A stretch of 64,000 bases of DNA from contig CAZTDD010000014.1 in the NCBI GenBank assembly GCA_964612675.1, positions 15,578 through 79,577 of the forward strand, given 5' to 3'. The notes beneath the pieces were generated by a model. The model was not told where the DNA came from and did no database searches. It saw only the letters and a list, made by a program, of their open reading frames with translations. The DNA comes from CAZTDD01 sp964612675. Lineage in GTDB: Bacteria > Hinthialibacterota > Hinthialibacteria > Hinthialibacterales > JAKPRU01. Shown piece after piece: positions 25,582 through 34,068 of the stretch; positions within the stretch are counted from its first letter, which is position 1; each line of letters opens with the position of its first letter. The position numbers and the translations under genes were made by a program.

Positions 25582-26751
25582 ATGATGAGAAAACTTCTGA
25601 AAGCTGCATTCATTTTGGCCGTCGCGTGTCTTCCGACCATGGACAACCCGATGGCGGCACAAGCAGGCGGGGGTTCGGGTCCTGCCACAAAGAAGAACGT
25701 AGAATTCAAGCATGTCGTCATAGACAAACAAGGCCCTACCAATCCGTGGGCAAAGATAATCTGCGACATCGATGGGGACGGACTCGACGATATCGTCATT
25801 GGCGGTCAGAAGGGTCCTCTTGTCTGGTACCGAAGCCCGGATTGGTCGAAACACCGTATATGCGAAGGCGGATACAAGACAGTTGATGGGGAGGCCGGGG
25901 ATATTGACGGGGACGGAGACCTCGACATCGTCATGGGCGGGACTCTGTGGTATGAAAATCCGGGTTCTTCAGAAGTCAGAAGTGCGAAGGATTGGAAAGC
26001 ACACAGGATCGCCCAGCATGAAACCCACGATGTGGAGGTGGGGGATCTCGACGGAGATGGGGATGTGGATGTAGTGACAAGAAATCAGTCGGATTTCGGC
26101 AGAAAAGCGGGAAATCGAATTTATGTTTGGACTCAAGAAACTCCCGATCGATGGAGTGAGCGCGTCATCGAATGTCCTCACGGGGAAGGAATCTGTCTTG
26201 CAGACCTCGACACCGATGGCGATGCGGACATTGTGATCGGCGCGCTGTGGTTTGAAAACACACAGGACGGAGGATGGGCGCGCCATGAATACGGTACGTG
26301 GCATCCAAGTGCGACGGTTCAGGTGGCGGACATCAATAACGACGGAAGACCGGATATTGTCCTTTCACCATCCGAGTTAAAAGGTCAAACGTACAAGCTG
26401 TCATGGTTTGAGAGTCCACACGATCCAACGCAGAACCATTGGAAAGAACATGTTCTTGTCGATCCGATCGAATGTGTGATTCATGGACTGCAAACAGCAG
26501 ATATGGATAATAACGGCCAGATCGACGTGGTCTATTCCGAAATGCACCAAGGGAAGGATCCTGATGAAGTTGTTGTGTTGTTCAACCGTGAGAACGGTTC
26601 ATCGTGGACAACGACTGTGATCTCCCAGAGAGGTTCGCACTACGTCCAGGTTGGCGATGTGGACGGAGACGGAGATAAAGATGTTACCGGAGCCAACTGG
26701 AGTTCGGACTATCAACCCGTCGAGTTGTGGATCAACCAAAACGACCGGTAG
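25582..26751 (+). CDS. Secreted FG-GAP (VCBS) beta-propeller protein
   Basis: A 389-aa protein with a signal peptide (about 1-28) and seven calcium-binding repeats of the form D-x-D-x-D/N-G-x-x-D: DIDGDGLDDIVIGG, DIDGDGDLDIVMGG, DLDGDGDVDVVT, DLDTDGDADIVIGA, DINNDGRPDIVLS, DMDNNGQIDVVYSE and DVDGDGDKDV. Seven repeats suggest a complete seven-bladed propeller. Such proteins are extracellular and may bind glycans or other proteins; no enzymatic motif is present. It lies between a sulfatase and a glycosidase-like gene in the degradation island. Confidence 0.8.
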   Translation: MMRKLLKAAFILAVACLPTMDNPMAAQAGGGSGPATKKNVEFKHVVIDKQGPTNPWAKIICDIDGDGLDDIVIGGQKGPLVWYRSPDWSKHRICEGGYKTVDGEAGDIDGDGDLDIVMGGTLWYENPGSSEVRSAKDWKAHRIAQHETHDVEVGDLDGDGDVDVVTRNQSDFGRKAGNRIYVWTQETPDRWSERVIECPHGEGICLADLDTDGDADIVIGALWFENTQDGGWARHEYGTWHPSATVQVADINNDGRPDIVLSPSELKGQTYKLSWFESPHDPTQNHWKEHVLVDPIECVIHGLQTADMDNNGQIDVVYSEMHQGKDPDEVVVLFNRENGSSWTTTVISQRGSHYVQVGDVDGDGDKDVTGANWSSDYQPVELWINQNDR

Positions 26752-26791
26752 AACGCTGAAAACGAAAAGAATTGCTGGAGGTTACTATCCG

Positions 26792-28375
26792 ATGGTCTGG
26801 ATGCTTACACGAAGGAAAGTCCACTGGGGTGAATCCCGAAAGTCTGTTTTTGTTCTTCTGGCAGGGGCGGCACTGTGTTGTTCGTGGTTTGTGAATGTCG
26901 CATCCTCGGCCACCGTGACAATTCGTTTCGACCGTACACAGCAAGTTTGGGACGGATTTGGTGTCAATTATGTCGAGACCTCCCAGACCCGGGATTACGA
27001 TGAGTGGCCCCAGGACTACGGAGGAATGAGCACTCTTTCCGAGGAAGAGCGGCAGGAGATTATTGAACTCATCTTCGGCGACGATGGTCTCAGGCCCGGT
27101 ATCGTAAAAATGTTCATCGATCCTTTCCACGAAGGAGAGACCAAGGCAGACAACGACAACAGCGATCCGTACGATATCAACCTGGACGGATACACCCATG
27201 AACGAACCACAAAGAACATGCGGTATTTCGTACGCGAAGGTCTGAAGCGTGTTCAAGAGCGGGATGAGGATCTGAAGATCATCTGCACCTTGTACGGCCC
27301 GCCTCCGTGGACAACCAAGCAGCGAATGATCCGAGGTCGCGATCTCGACCCGAACGAAAAACTGGAAGTCGGCGAGTATATTGCTGCGTTCGCTAAATTC
27401 ATGCGTGACCGCGAAGGCTTTCCCGTGAAATACGTCAGTCTACATAACGAAGGAGGCCATCCTATTCGTTACAATGAAGACGGACGCGACAGCGAAGGGC
27501 TTTACAAGCATGACTACAATTTACTTTGGACACCGGAACAGATCGCCGATTTCATTGGTTTCCTGCGCGAGATTCTCGACAGAAACGGTATGAAAGACGT
27601 AGGAATCTCGCCGGGAGAATGCACAAATTGGAGCTGGATGCGCCATATCGCCGAGGCGATTGTGGCGGACCGAGAAGCATGGGAAAACCTCGGGTTGATC
27701 ACAAGCCATGGCTTCAACGGCAGCAGCGATCCATCCTCGAACTGGTATACTCCGACCGCCCAGGACAATTTCTCGATCCGTTTGATTCGGTCCGTGCGTC
27801 CGGACCTGCATGCCTGGACGACTTCGGCGTCTTGGGGAGACATGGATGTGAATTTCATCGAATTGATACGAGGTCATATTTACGAAAACGGACACAATGG
27901 ATTCATTCCGTGGGCTGCCGTGCAACGCCACAGCCAGTGGGTCGGCGGCGATCCGAACCCGGGATGTGCGGTCAAGGTCGACGAAGAGGGCGATTTCATT
28001 GTCAGACCCGGGTATTATCTGTACAAACAGGTGACACGCGCCGGGCAGCCCGGCATGCGGGTTGCTGAAGTCAGCTCGGACGATCCTTGCCTGGGAGTGA
28101 TTGCGTTCGAGGAGGGCGACTCGGAGTATCCGGATGCGTTCGTCCTTCTTAACCGTTCGTGGTTCCCCATAAAAGTGGATTTGAACATCCGGGGAACAAA
28201 AGCAAAGACGTTCCGCGTTTGTAGGACAATCGTGGATTCCTTCCCTGGACCGTTTTGGACAGCCGAAAAGCCCGAAATCGAGTTTTATAAGAAACATGCA
28301 GATATGGAAACCCTCAATGGGAAATCTCAATATGTCGCCCCACCGCTTTCTGTAACGACGTTCTTGGGGAAGTAG
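26792..28375 (+). CDS. Exported GH30-like glycoside hydrolase
   Basis: A 527-aa protein from ATG 26792, with GGAGG 10 nt upstream; the frame continues upstream into the previous gene but the signal peptide (about 18-40) fixes this start. The mature sequence opens RFDRTQQVWDGFGVNY, a common GH30-like entry. A TIM barrel with TLYGPPPWTT and KYVSLHNEGGHP follows, giving Glu220 as likely acid/base after the Asn. A C-terminal beta domain (PDAFVLLNRSWFPIKVDLN) matches the side domain of GH30. At the expected nucleophile strand I read HAWTTSASWGDMD, without an obvious Glu, so activity or exact family is uncertain. Confidence 0.62.
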   Translation: MVWMLTRRKVHWGESRKSVFVLLAGAALCCSWFVNVASSATVTIRFDRTQQVWDGFGVNYVETSQTRDYDEWPQDYGGMSTLSEEERQEIIELIFGDDGLRPGIVKMFIDPFHEGETKADNDNSDPYDINLDGYTHERTTKNMRYFVREGLKRVQERDEDLKIICTLYGPPPWTTKQRMIRGRDLDPNEKLEVGEYIAAFAKFMRDREGFPVKYVSLHNEGGHPIRYNEDGRDSEGLYKHDYNLLWTPEQIADFIGFLREILDRNGMKDVGISPGECTNWSWMRHIAEAIVADREAWENLGLITSHGFNGSSDPSSNWYTPTAQDNFSIRLIRSVRPDLHAWTTSASWGDMDVNFIELIRGHIYENGHNGFIPWAAVQRHSQWVGGDPNPGCAVKVDEEGDFIVRPGYYLYKQVTRAGQPGMRVAEVSSDDPCLGVIAFEEGDSEYPDAFVLLNRSWFPIKVDLNIRGTKAKTFRVCRTIVDSFPGPFWTAEKPEIEFYKKHADMETLNGKSQYVAPPLSVTTFLGK

Positions 28376-28543
28376 AACGACGGAAAGGGGATTCCTGCCA
28401 CTTCAGGAGCTGCACCGGGGAGGACCTGAAGGGCATGCGATATCTCGCTAGTCATCGTGGGGCAAATCTGGACATGAAAAGAGGCTACGCAAGGGGCACA
28501 ATGTTCGCTTGTGTGCTTCATTAACCTCTTAGGGGCGGGGATT

Positions 28544-29203
28544 ATGAAACGAGCGAGGATGAGAACCATTCGGGTCTTCATTATCGATGACCATCTGATT
28601 CTGCGGCGAGGTCTGACAGTGATCATCAACCAGGAGAAAGGGATGCAGGTGTGCGGTGAGGCGGAGGACGGACCGAGCGCCATCCAGGCAATCGAGATTT
28701 TGGATCCGGATATCGTTCTGCTCGATATCTCACAGAGAGGAATCGACGGAATCGATCTTATCAATCGACTCCTGAAGCGCTGGCCGGATCTCCCGATTCT
28801 CGTTTTGTCAAGACATCCCGAGATGATCTACGCCGAACGTGCGATCCACGCAGGCGCGCGCGGATATGTTATGCAGCAACAATCCGGCGAGCTGCTCATG
28901 GACGCAATCCGAAGAGTGCTCGACGGGGAGATCTACGTAAGCGAAGATATTGCCGAATCTATTCTGAGAAGAAGGTTCGAATCCGGCTCTTATGGACAAG
29001 CAGACCAATTACGGATTCTCAGCAACAGGGAACTGGAGGTATTTCGGCTTATCGGCCAGGGGTACCAGCCCCGGCAAATTGCGGAACAGCTCAACCTGAG
29101 CGTCAAGACAGTTGAGACCTATCGAACACATATCCGTCAGAAGTTGAGCTTGGGGAATGCGACGGATTTGATCCAATTTGCCATTCAGTGGGTACAAAGA
29201 TAG
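28544..29203 (+). CDS. NarL/FixJ-type response regulator with LuxR DNA-binding domain
   Basis: A 219-aa protein starting at ATG 28544 (GGGG before it; frame open from 28511; ATG 28559 also possible). The receiver domain has the acidic pair in IIDDH (Asp15, Asp16) and phospho-acceptor Asp61 in VLLDISQRGIDG. The usual switch Lys after GARGYV is replaced: the sequence reads GYVMQQQ. The C-terminal LuxR helix-turn-helix (about 157-215) is intact: LSNRELEVFRLIGQGYQPRQ and SVKTVETYRTHIRQKL. No sensor kinase is adjacent. It lies 157 nt upstream of the sugar ABC transporter and apiose genes in the same direction, so it may regulate them. Confidence 0.87.
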   Translation: MKRARMRTIRVFIIDDHLILRRGLTVIINQEKGMQVCGEAEDGPSAIQAIEILDPDIVLLDISQRGIDGIDLINRLLKRWPDLPILVLSRHPEMIYAERAIHAGARGYVMQQQSGELLMDAIRRVLDGEIYVSEDIAESILRRRFESGSYGQADQLRILSNRELEVFRLIGQGYQPRQIAEQLNLSVKTVETYRTHIRQKLSLGNATDLIQFAIQWVQR

Positions 29204-29360
29204 ATCGTAATGTGATTTCCCGTACCACGTATGTTGCGTAGGATAGAGGATTGCCCTGAAGACAAAGGCCCGGCTGGAGAACCGGAGTGGATTGTTCGAC
29301 GGAGATCTTGTATAGTCGCAACCGCACCCATCCGGAGACAATGAAGACGACGAGGGATGA

Positions 29361-30392
29361 ATGATGAGATCGACTCTATACCCGGCAGCATTGATGAGTA
29401 TGACAATAATCCTGATCACAGGATGCGGAGACTCGAGTAATACCAAGCCGGCAACAGGTGGATCCACGGAACAAAAAGAACAGCTGAGGATCGGTGTAGC
29501 GTTCGAAACTCTGCAAACCGAGTATTGGGTCGCAAGTTTTGAGGCGATTCGCAGCGAACTGAAGGCTCGCAATATCGAAATGCTCGAAGCCATCGCGGAT
29601 GGCGATGCAAATCGGCAGTTCGAGCAAATTCAGAATTTCATCGCCCAGCAGGTCGACGGGATCATCATCGCTCCGAAAGATGCACGCACCGTGATTCCCA
29701 TTATCAAATCGGCCAATCGCGCCGGTATTCCCATCGTTTCCTATAATCGCCCCCCGGCAGAAAGCGCCGACATCGAGGTAGTTACGGTAGTAGCGGACAA
29801 TTTCGAGATCGCGAAAAACACCGTTGCCTACATGGTCGAAAAAGCGCGCGACATGGGTGGAAAATACAAGGCGATGGTTGTCATCGGCGATCTCGGCGAC
29901 ACAAACGCGATCAATCGGAGGGACGGGTTTTTCGCAGCGGTTGAGGGACATGAAGACATCATCGAGGTCGTAGCCAAGGTCCCTTCCGAATGGAACCAGG
30001 AAAAGGCACTGGCGGGTGTGACCAATGCGATCCAGGCGCACCCCGACATTAATTTCCTGTTCACATCGTCCGATTTTCTGTTTCCGTCCATCGTCTCCGC
30101 CCTCAAAGCGGCCGATAAATACAAGAAGATCGACGAAGAAGGACACGTGCTGATGGGAGGATTCGACGGAGACGCCACCGCATACCAAATGATGGTCGAG
30201 GGATATCTGGACGCCGACGGAGTACAGGATGTTTATTTCGAATGCGAGCAATCCGTCAAAGCCGTTTTGGACATGATTGAAGGCAAAGAAGTCCCCGAGA
30301 AGATTCTCGACCCCGGTTTCGTGATTCATCAGGATAATCTTCAAGAACTTGCCCCAAGGATGTGGGGGGCCAATGTCCAAGCTGGGACATGA
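29361..30392 (+). CDS. Sugar ABC transporter substrate-binding lipoprotein (probable D-apiose)
   Basis: A 343-aa type I periplasmic binding protein (RbsB/XylF-like). The signal peptide ends in ILITGCG, with the lipidated Cys at about residue 22. The segments RQFEQIQNFIAQQVDGIIIA (about 89-108) and AGIPIVSYNRPP are typical of pentose-binding proteins; DFLFPSIVSALKAAD and GGFDGD belong to the second lobe. Permease, ATPase and second permease genes follow. D-apiose as ligand is inferred from the five downstream enzymes that match apiose catabolism. Binding proteins of this class are the known D-apiose receptors in such clusters. Confidence 0.85.
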   Translation: MMRSTLYPAALMSMTIILITGCGDSSNTKPATGGSTEQKEQLRIGVAFETLQTEYWVASFEAIRSELKARNIEMLEAIADGDANRQFEQIQNFIAQQVDGIIIAPKDARTVIPIIKSANRAGIPIVSYNRPPAESADIEVVTVVADNFEIAKNTVAYMVEKARDMGGKYKAMVVIGDLGDTNAINRRDGFFAAVEGHEDIIEVVAKVPSEWNQEKALAGVTNAIQAHPDINFLFTSSDFLFPSIVSALKAADKYKKIDEEGHVLMGGFDGDATAYQMMVEGYLDADGVQDVYFECEQSVKAVLDMIEGKEVPEKILDPGFVIHQDNLQELAPRMWGANVQAGT

Positions 30393-30501
30393 TTTTTCCG
30401 GATTCGAGAAGGAGGCGTCTTGAGGAACGACACATATAGTGTCTTTCCCGGCTGGGCTATCGCGTAGGTCCAGCCCAATTCCTTTGTCTGTAGAATCGGT
30501 C

Positions 30502-31515
30502 ATGAATTCGAATCATCAGGCTGCTCATCCTAATCCTCTGCTCAAGAGATTCTGCCTTCACATCCTATCTTCCGAGTATCTTATTCTGTACGTAAGCATC
30601 GCGTATTTTCTCGTTGTTTGGCCGTTCATTCCGCAGCTGGGCTCCTCATACAACCTCCGAAGCATCCTCTCAAACCTCCTACCGCTGCTTGTCGTGTGCA
30701 TCGGGCAGACGGTCGTTTTGATTACAGCAGGGATCGATCTCTCTGTAACCTCGACAATCGCGCTCTCCAGTGTGGTAGGTGCCCTGATCATGAATGGGGA
30801 CACCGGTTTGCTTGCGGGAAGTGCGTGGTCTCTGCCGCTGGGAGTCGCAGCAATGATTGGCGTTGGAGCCCTCCTCGGGTTGTTCAATGGCACTGCGATT
30901 ACTCGCTTTCACATGCCGCCGTTTATCGTCACGCTCACAACGATGATGTTCTTCAGCGGGCTGGCAATTTGGCTGACGAAATCACGCAATATTTACAACT
31001 TACCGGAAGGCTTCATTCGCATATGGTATGGCGGAATTCGGATCGTGCCGAACGCATTCATCGTTGTTGTGTTAACTGCGGTGTGCGCGCATCTTCTCCT
31101 GAATCATACTGTAGCGGGAAAGTGGATCTATGCGGTAGGTATGAGCACAAAGACTTCCGTCACCTCGGGTGTTCCGGTTTCACGCGTTATCACATTTGCG
31201 TATATCTTTAGCGGCATATGTGCTGCACTTTCCTCGATCCTTTACACGTCTCGTCTCGAAACGGGCTCTCCGGTGCACGGTCAACGGATTCTCCTGGACA
31301 TCATTGGTGCGGTTGTCATCGGTGGGTCGAGTCTTTTCGGCGGAAAAGGGAAAATACTCTGGACGGTTTTTGGAGTGCTGTTTATTACGATTATCGATAA
31401 CAGCTTGAATATGCTCGGGCTTTCTCATTTTTTTATCATGATGGTAAAAGGGTCCGTTATTTTGCTTGCGGCGCTGATCGACGTAGTGAGAAATCGTTAT
31501 CTGGCAAGTGTCTAA
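30502..31515 (+). CDS. Sugar ABC transporter permease (RbsC-like), first copy
   Basis: A 337-aa membrane protein from ATG 30502; a GTG at 30439 is in frame with AGGA far upstream. About nine helices are visible. GQTVVLITAGIDLSVTSTIAL is the signature of branched-chain/ribose-type permeases, and RILLDIIGAVVIGGSSLFGGKG is the conserved coupling region near the C terminus. It forms a likely heterodimer with the second permease at 33048, with the ATPase gene between them. This order (binding protein, permease, ATPase, permease) is complete and co-directional. Confidence 0.88.
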   Translation: MNSNHQAAHPNPLLKRFCLHILSSEYLILYVSIAYFLVVWPFIPQLGSSYNLRSILSNLLPLLVVCIGQTVVLITAGIDLSVTSTIALSSVVGALIMNGDTGLLAGSAWSLPLGVAAMIGVGALLGLFNGTAITRFHMPPFIVTLTTMMFFSGLAIWLTKSRNIYNLPEGFIRIWYGGIRIVPNAFIVVVLTAVCAHLLLNHTVAGKWIYAVGMSTKTSVTSGVPVSRVITFAYIFSGICAALSSILYTSRLETGSPVHGQRILLDIIGAVVIGGSSLFGGKGKILWTVFGVLFITIIDNSLNMLGLSHFFIMMVKGSVILLAALIDVVRNRYLASV

Positions 31516-31533
31516 GGATATTGAGCGAAGGAT

Positions 31534-33051
31534 ATGACAAATCCCGTACTCCAATACAAAAACGTTGACAAGAGCTTCAGCGGGGTGCCCGTCCTTCATG
31601 ACGTCAGTTTTGCATTGGGCCACGGAGAGTTACTGGGATTGGTTGGAGAAAACGGTGCCGGTAAATCCACATTGATGAATATCCTCGGGGGCGTTTTTCC
31701 GCTGGACTCCGGCGAAATACTGCTCGATGGGCAACCCTATTGTCCGCACAATCCCGCCGATGCACGATCGGCCGGAATTGCCTTTGTCCATCAAGAACTG
31801 AATTTGTTTCCGAACCTGAGCATCTCAGAGAATCTGTTCATCGATTCATTTCCTGCGAAAAGCCGGTTCGGTATCCCGTGGATCGATCGAAGATCCATGA
31901 GGAATAGAACCATCCCGCTGCTTCAGGCGGTCGATTTGCATCGTTTTCCCGATACGGTAGTTGAAGATCTTTCTCCCGCAGAACGTCAACTCGTCGAAAT
32001 CGCGAAAGCACTCAGCTTTGACGCTCGAATTCTTATACTCGACGAGCCGACCACCTCATTAACCAGTCACGAAACCGAGAAATTGTTTGAAATCATCGAA
32101 AGACTGCGCAAGCAACGGATTTCCATAATTTACATATCGCACGACCTCGAGGATGTTTTTCGGCTTTCCGACAGGATATTCATACTCCGCGATGGGGAGT
32201 TGGTCGGACAAGGTCCCTCTATCGAATTCGATATGGACCGGGTCGTTTCGCTTATGGTCGGACGCAGCATCGAACAGTTTTATCCTCCGAGAAAGACAAA
32301 ACCGTCCTCTGTTCCGTTGCTAGAGGTCCGGAACGTCTCGCAACCAGGGATTGTAAAGGATATTCATTTTACGCTCCACAAAGGAGAGGTTCTGGGAGTT
32401 TTCGGTTTGATGGGGTCCGGACGCACGGAGTTGGCCCGAATTCTGTTCGGTTTGGATCGATGCGAATCCGGTGAGATTTTTCTCGCCGAGCGCCGCATAC
32501 CTCGCCTATGTCCAAGAAACTGCATTCGAAAAAACATGGCGTTCTTGACAGAGGATCGCCGAGAGGAAGGTCTCCTGCTCGACGCCAACGTTGAAGACAA
32601 CGTGGCCCTTGTGTCGCTGGGATCGTTCGCCCTGAAGTATGTGCGCTGGATTCAGCGTTCACGTCTACGGGAAGCGGTTCACCGCGTAGTTGCATCGGTC
32701 CGGATTCAATGCGCTTCTGTGAATAAGCAGCCGGTGCACACACTCAGTGGGGGAAACCAGCAAAAGACTGTGTTATCAAAGTGGCTGTTGTCCAATCCGC
32801 TTGCGTTGATTCTTGACGAACCTACGCGGGGTATCGATGTCGGTGCGAAGTGCGAGATCTACAATTTGATCAACGAACTCGTTGCGGCAGGCGCCGGCGT
32901 ACTGTTTATTTCCTCCGAAATCGAAGAACTACTAGGAACATGCGATCGAATTCTGGTGATGGGAAACGGTGAGATCCGAGACTCGGTCGATAGGGATCGA
33001 TTCGACCGTGAAGCGATACTTCAAAGCGCACTCGAAGACAAAGCAAAATGA
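31534..33051 (+). CDS. Sugar ABC transporter ATPase with two nucleotide-binding domains (RbsA/MglA-like)
   Basis: A 505-aa protein starting after AAGGAT. The first domain has Walker A GENGAGKSTL, the ABC-like LSPAERQLVEIAKAL and Walker B LILDEPTTSL. The second has a degenerate Walker A GLMGSGRTEL, the signature LSGGNQQKTVLSKWL and Walker B ALILDEPTRGIDVGAK, exactly as in ribose/galactose importers, where the second A-loop is normally degenerate. The last 4 nt overlap the next permease start. It powers uptake of the sugar bound by the 29361 lipoprotein. Confidence 0.92.
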   Translation: MTNPVLQYKNVDKSFSGVPVLHDVSFALGHGELLGLVGENGAGKSTLMNILGGVFPLDSGEILLDGQPYCPHNPADARSAGIAFVHQELNLFPNLSISENLFIDSFPAKSRFGIPWIDRRSMRNRTIPLLQAVDLHRFPDTVVEDLSPAERQLVEIAKALSFDARILILDEPTTSLTSHETEKLFEIIERLRKQRISIIYISHDLEDVFRLSDRIFILRDGELVGQGPSIEFDMDRVVSLMVGRSIEQFYPPRKTKPSSVPLLEVRNVSQPGIVKDIHFTLHKGEVLGVFGLMGSGRTELARILFGLDRCESGEIFLAERRIPRLCPRNCIRKNMAFLTEDRREEGLLLDANVEDNVALVSLGSFALKYVRWIQRSRLREAVHRVVASVRIQCASVNKQPVHTLSGGNQQKTVLSKWLLSNPLALILDEPTRGIDVGAKCEIYNLINELVAAGAGVLFISSEIEELLGTCDRILVMGNGEIRDSVDRDRFDREAILQSALEDKAK

Positions 33052-34043
33052 TTCACCCTAGGTCAAAAGCCGTCTACCTTTGGATCCTGGAAAACTCGAC
33101 AATTGTCCTGTTTGTTGCGGTCTTCCTTGTGTTTGCGTATTTATCCTCGAATTTCTTGACGCTGTTGAACATGAAGCATATTTTGATCCAGTCTTCCTCC
33201 GCCGCTATCGTCGCAATCGGTATGACATTTGTTCTGCTAACGGCGGGAATCGACCTGTCGGTCGGGTCGATCATGTTCCTATCCGGTGTTATTTCCGGTT
33301 TACTTGTTGTAAACGGTTGTCCGGTTCCGTTGGCCTTCCTGGTCGTCGTCGCGGTCGGCGTTGCGTATGGGGCGTTCAATGCCTTCTTCGTCACGCGACT
33401 CGGTATCATGCCCTTTATTGTAACGTTGGCCACCCTCTATATCGGTCGCGGTCTCGGCCTGTTCATCTGTAAAACACGAGCCGTGAATCTGCCGGACGAT
33501 TTCCTGCAAATCGGTTCGTCGCTGGTTTTCGGAGTCGTTCCCTTCCCTATTCTGGTTTTCGCTCTCGTCTTGCTTGTATCCCATTCCATATTGACCTATA
33601 CGCCGTTCGGCCGCCAAATCTACGCCGTCGGTAACAGCGTTGAAGCTGCACAGAAAGCAGGAATCAATCCAAAGAAGATTCTGGTGTGGGTTTATCTGAT
33701 CAGCGCGCTGTGCGCGGCCATCGGTGGAATGGTGTCCATCGCGCAGTTGGGTGCCATCTCTCCAAGTTTCGGGCGGGATCGCGAGTTTGACGCGATCGCG
33801 GCAGCGGTTCTAGGTGGAACCAGTCTGTTTGGAGGACGTGGCAAAGTCTTTCCGGGGACAGTGCTGGGTGCGATACTCATCCAGGCCGTTCGCAATGGTT
33901 TGGGCATCGTCGACGCGGATCCGTACATTTATCCGCTAGTTATCGCTTCGATCGTCTTCCTGGTTGTGTTTATCGATAGTGTACGGTATGTCTTGCTTCA
34001 GCAACTTAAACGTCGGAAAATCCGGATCGAACCCGCAGTCTAG
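33048..34043 (+). CDS. Sugar ABC transporter permease (RbsC-like), second copy
   Basis: A 331-aa polytopic membrane protein overlapping the ATPase gene by ATGA. It carries GMTFVLLTAGIDLSVGSIMF and FDAIAAAVLGGTSLFGGRGKV, the two strongest motifs of the ribose-type permease family. It resembles the first permease but is clearly distinct, suggesting an old duplication and a heteromeric channel. It ends 25 nt before the probable lactonase gene, so transport and catabolic genes form one unit. Confidence 0.9.
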   Translation: MIHPRSKAVYLWILENSTIVLFVAVFLVFAYLSSNFLTLLNMKHILIQSSSAAIVAIGMTFVLLTAGIDLSVGSIMFLSGVISGLLVVNGCPVPLAFLVVVAVGVAYGAFNAFFVTRLGIMPFIVTLATLYIGRGLGLFICKTRAVNLPDDFLQIGSSLVFGVVPFPILVFALVLLVSHSILTYTPFGRQIYAVGNSVEAAQKAGINPKKILVWVYLISALCAAIGGMVSIAQLGAISPSFGRDREFDAIAAAVLGGTSLFGGRGKVFPGTVLGAILIQAVRNGLGIVDADPYIYPLVIASIVFLVVFIDSVRYVLLQQLKRRKIRIEPAV

Positions 34044-34068
34044 ATTCTATATGCCTCGGAGCGACAAC

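Noticed and set aside
28400..28432. CTTCAGG/CCTGAAG dyad after the GH30-like gene
   Set aside because: A 7-bp stem with a 19-nt loop and no T-run; not distinguishable from chance.
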